Origin: Nocardia elegans NBRC 108235
GTDB taxonomy: Bacteria > Actinomycetota > Actinomycetes > Mycobacteriales > Mycobacteriaceae
Reading direction: 5' to 3'
Length of the DNA stretch: 64,000 nt
NCBI RefSeq assembly: GCF_001612845.1
Contig: NZ_BDBF01000021.1
Span: forward strand, 1-64,000
Shown here: positions 63,408-64,000 of the stretch, one piece after another
Numbering within the stretch: position 1 is the first letter of the stretch
Layout: the number at the start of each line of letters is the position of its first letter
Translations under genes and position numbers: made by a program
Notes under the pieces: generated by a model
Database searches by the model: none
Told to the model about the DNA's origin: nothing
What the model saw: only the letters and a program-made list of their open reading frames with translations

Positions 63408-64000
63408 ATGCAAACGCTGGAAGAACATTTCGAAACCCTGCTCGCGGAGGAGGTGAAGCCGGGCATCGTCGTGGTCACCTTGAACCGTCCCGACCGCTAC
63501 AACGCGATGACCAACACCATGTTCGTCGAACTGGAGCGGCTGGCCTGGGGTCTGGAAACCGAGGACTCCTGCCGCGTGGTCGTCGTGACCGGCGCCGGCA
63601 AGGCCTTCTGCTCGGGCTACGACCTCGCCGATGCCGACGATCTGCCGAACCTGGGCGCGCTTGGGATGCTGGACCAGCAGGAGCGCGCCGCGCGCGCTCT
63701 GACCGCGATCCGCTCGTTGCGTGTTCCGGTCATCGCCGCGGTGAACGGCCCCGCCGCGGGCGGCGGTCTGGCGTTGGCGCTCGCGGCTGACATCCGCCTG
63801 GCGGGCCCCGCGGCGAAATTCAACGCCGCGTTCGTGCGTATAGGCCTGTCCGCCGGCGACCTCGGAACGTCGTGGTTGCTCACCCGCCTGATCGGACCGG
63901 CGAAGACGAGCGAAATCTGTTTCACGGGAAGGGTTGTCGACGCTGCCGAAGCCGCGGAACTGGGGATCGTGAACTCGGTCGGCGCGGGCGATGTGGTGGC
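63408..64000 (+). CDS. enoyl-CoA hydratase/isomerase family protein, 3' end outside window
   Basis: Begins at ATG 63408 with AGGAG seven bases upstream and stays open to the edge (197 codons). It reads LNRPDRYNAMTN, GAGKAFCSGYDLADADD (oxyanion segment), NGPAAGGGLALALAADIRLAG and FVRIGLSAGDLGTSWLL. The first catalytic Glu region is GGGLALAL (no Glu) and the second has Gly-Asp, so it may be an isomerase or hydrolase-like crotonase rather than a hydratase. Same direction as the preceding hydratase, 44 bp after it. Confidence 0.82.
   Translation, partial: MQTLEEHFETLLAEEVKPGIVVVTLNRPDRYNAMTNTMFVELERLAWGLETEDSCRVVVVTGAGKAFCSGYDLADADDLPNLGALGMLDQQERAARALTAIRSLRVPVIAAVNGPAAGGGLALALAADIRLAGPAAKFNAAFVRIGLSAGDLGTSWLLTRLIGPAKTSEICFTGRVVDAAEAAELGIVNSVGAGDVV

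Noticed and set aside
1-64000. tRNA, rRNA, CRISPR arrays, prophage, plasmid origin
   Set aside because: No cloverleaf with a conserved T-loop, no rRNA segments, no regularly spaced repeats and no phage or replication genes were seen.

Overview
This window comes from a high-GC actinobacterium of the mycolic-acid group, most likely Nocardia or a close relative of Rhodococcus. The support is an Mce-transporter tail with its MceG ATPase, a PknK-type kinase/ATPase fusion, a WS/DGAT acyltransferase, many acyl-CoA dehydrogenases and CoA ligases, four-base start/stop overlaps (ATGA, GTGA, TTGA) and GTG/TTG starts. I saw no rRNA, tRNA, CRISPR array or prophage. The genus is inferred from gene content only.

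Layout. 1-2.0 kb: end of an mce locus (two Mce-associated proteins, mceG, a possible 28-residue ORF), closed by a 38-bp perfect palindrome. 2.1-3.8 kb, minus strand: an SCP2 sterol-carrier protein and an acyl-CoA dehydrogenase. 4.1-8.2 kb: two NTF2-like proteins, a CoA ligase and an aldehyde dehydrogenase. 8.4-9.6 kb: an orphan luciferase-like C-terminal domain and a flavin reductase. 9.8-13.2 kb: pknK. 13.3-20.4 kb: fadA-fadB, a luciferase-like oxidoreductase, a TetR regulator and a CoA ligase, tied together by a repeated ACAGTCA-N4-TGACTGT operator. 20.4-29.9 kb: a second TetR, a CoA ligase, then a glycerolipid run plsC-plsB-WS/DGAT-hydrolase-gpsA. 30.2-33.7 kb: a lysophospholipase, a secreted lipase, an IS630 remnant and a decayed copy of the lysophospholipase.

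33.8-64 kb looks like one catabolic island. A minus-strand operon encodes a CYP108 (P450terp-like) cytochrome P450, its ferredoxin reductase, a zinc alcohol dehydrogenase and an aldehyde dehydrogenase. A terpredoxin-like [2Fe-2S] ferredoxin is transcribed divergently from it. Together these can oxidise a methyl group to a carboxylate. Downstream lie CoA ligases, four acyl-CoA dehydrogenases (two probably paired), three MaoC/FAS1-type hydratase genes, a BadH-like dehydrogenase, a MenB/BadI-like hydrolase, thiolase, CoA-transferase, CitE-like lyase, thioesterase, enoyl-CoA hydratases and a FadR-type GntR regulator. This set would suit CoA-dependent opening of a cyclohexane ring, as in degradation of a p-menthane monoterpene such as alpha-terpineol, followed by beta-oxidation of the branched dioate.

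A TGGT-N3-ACCA palindrome, the operator type expected for FadR/PdhR-like GntR proteins, recurs at about eight promoters of this island and flanks the GntR gene twice. It probably defines the regulon. Two stacked LuxR-type regulators next to the ferredoxin add a second control layer.
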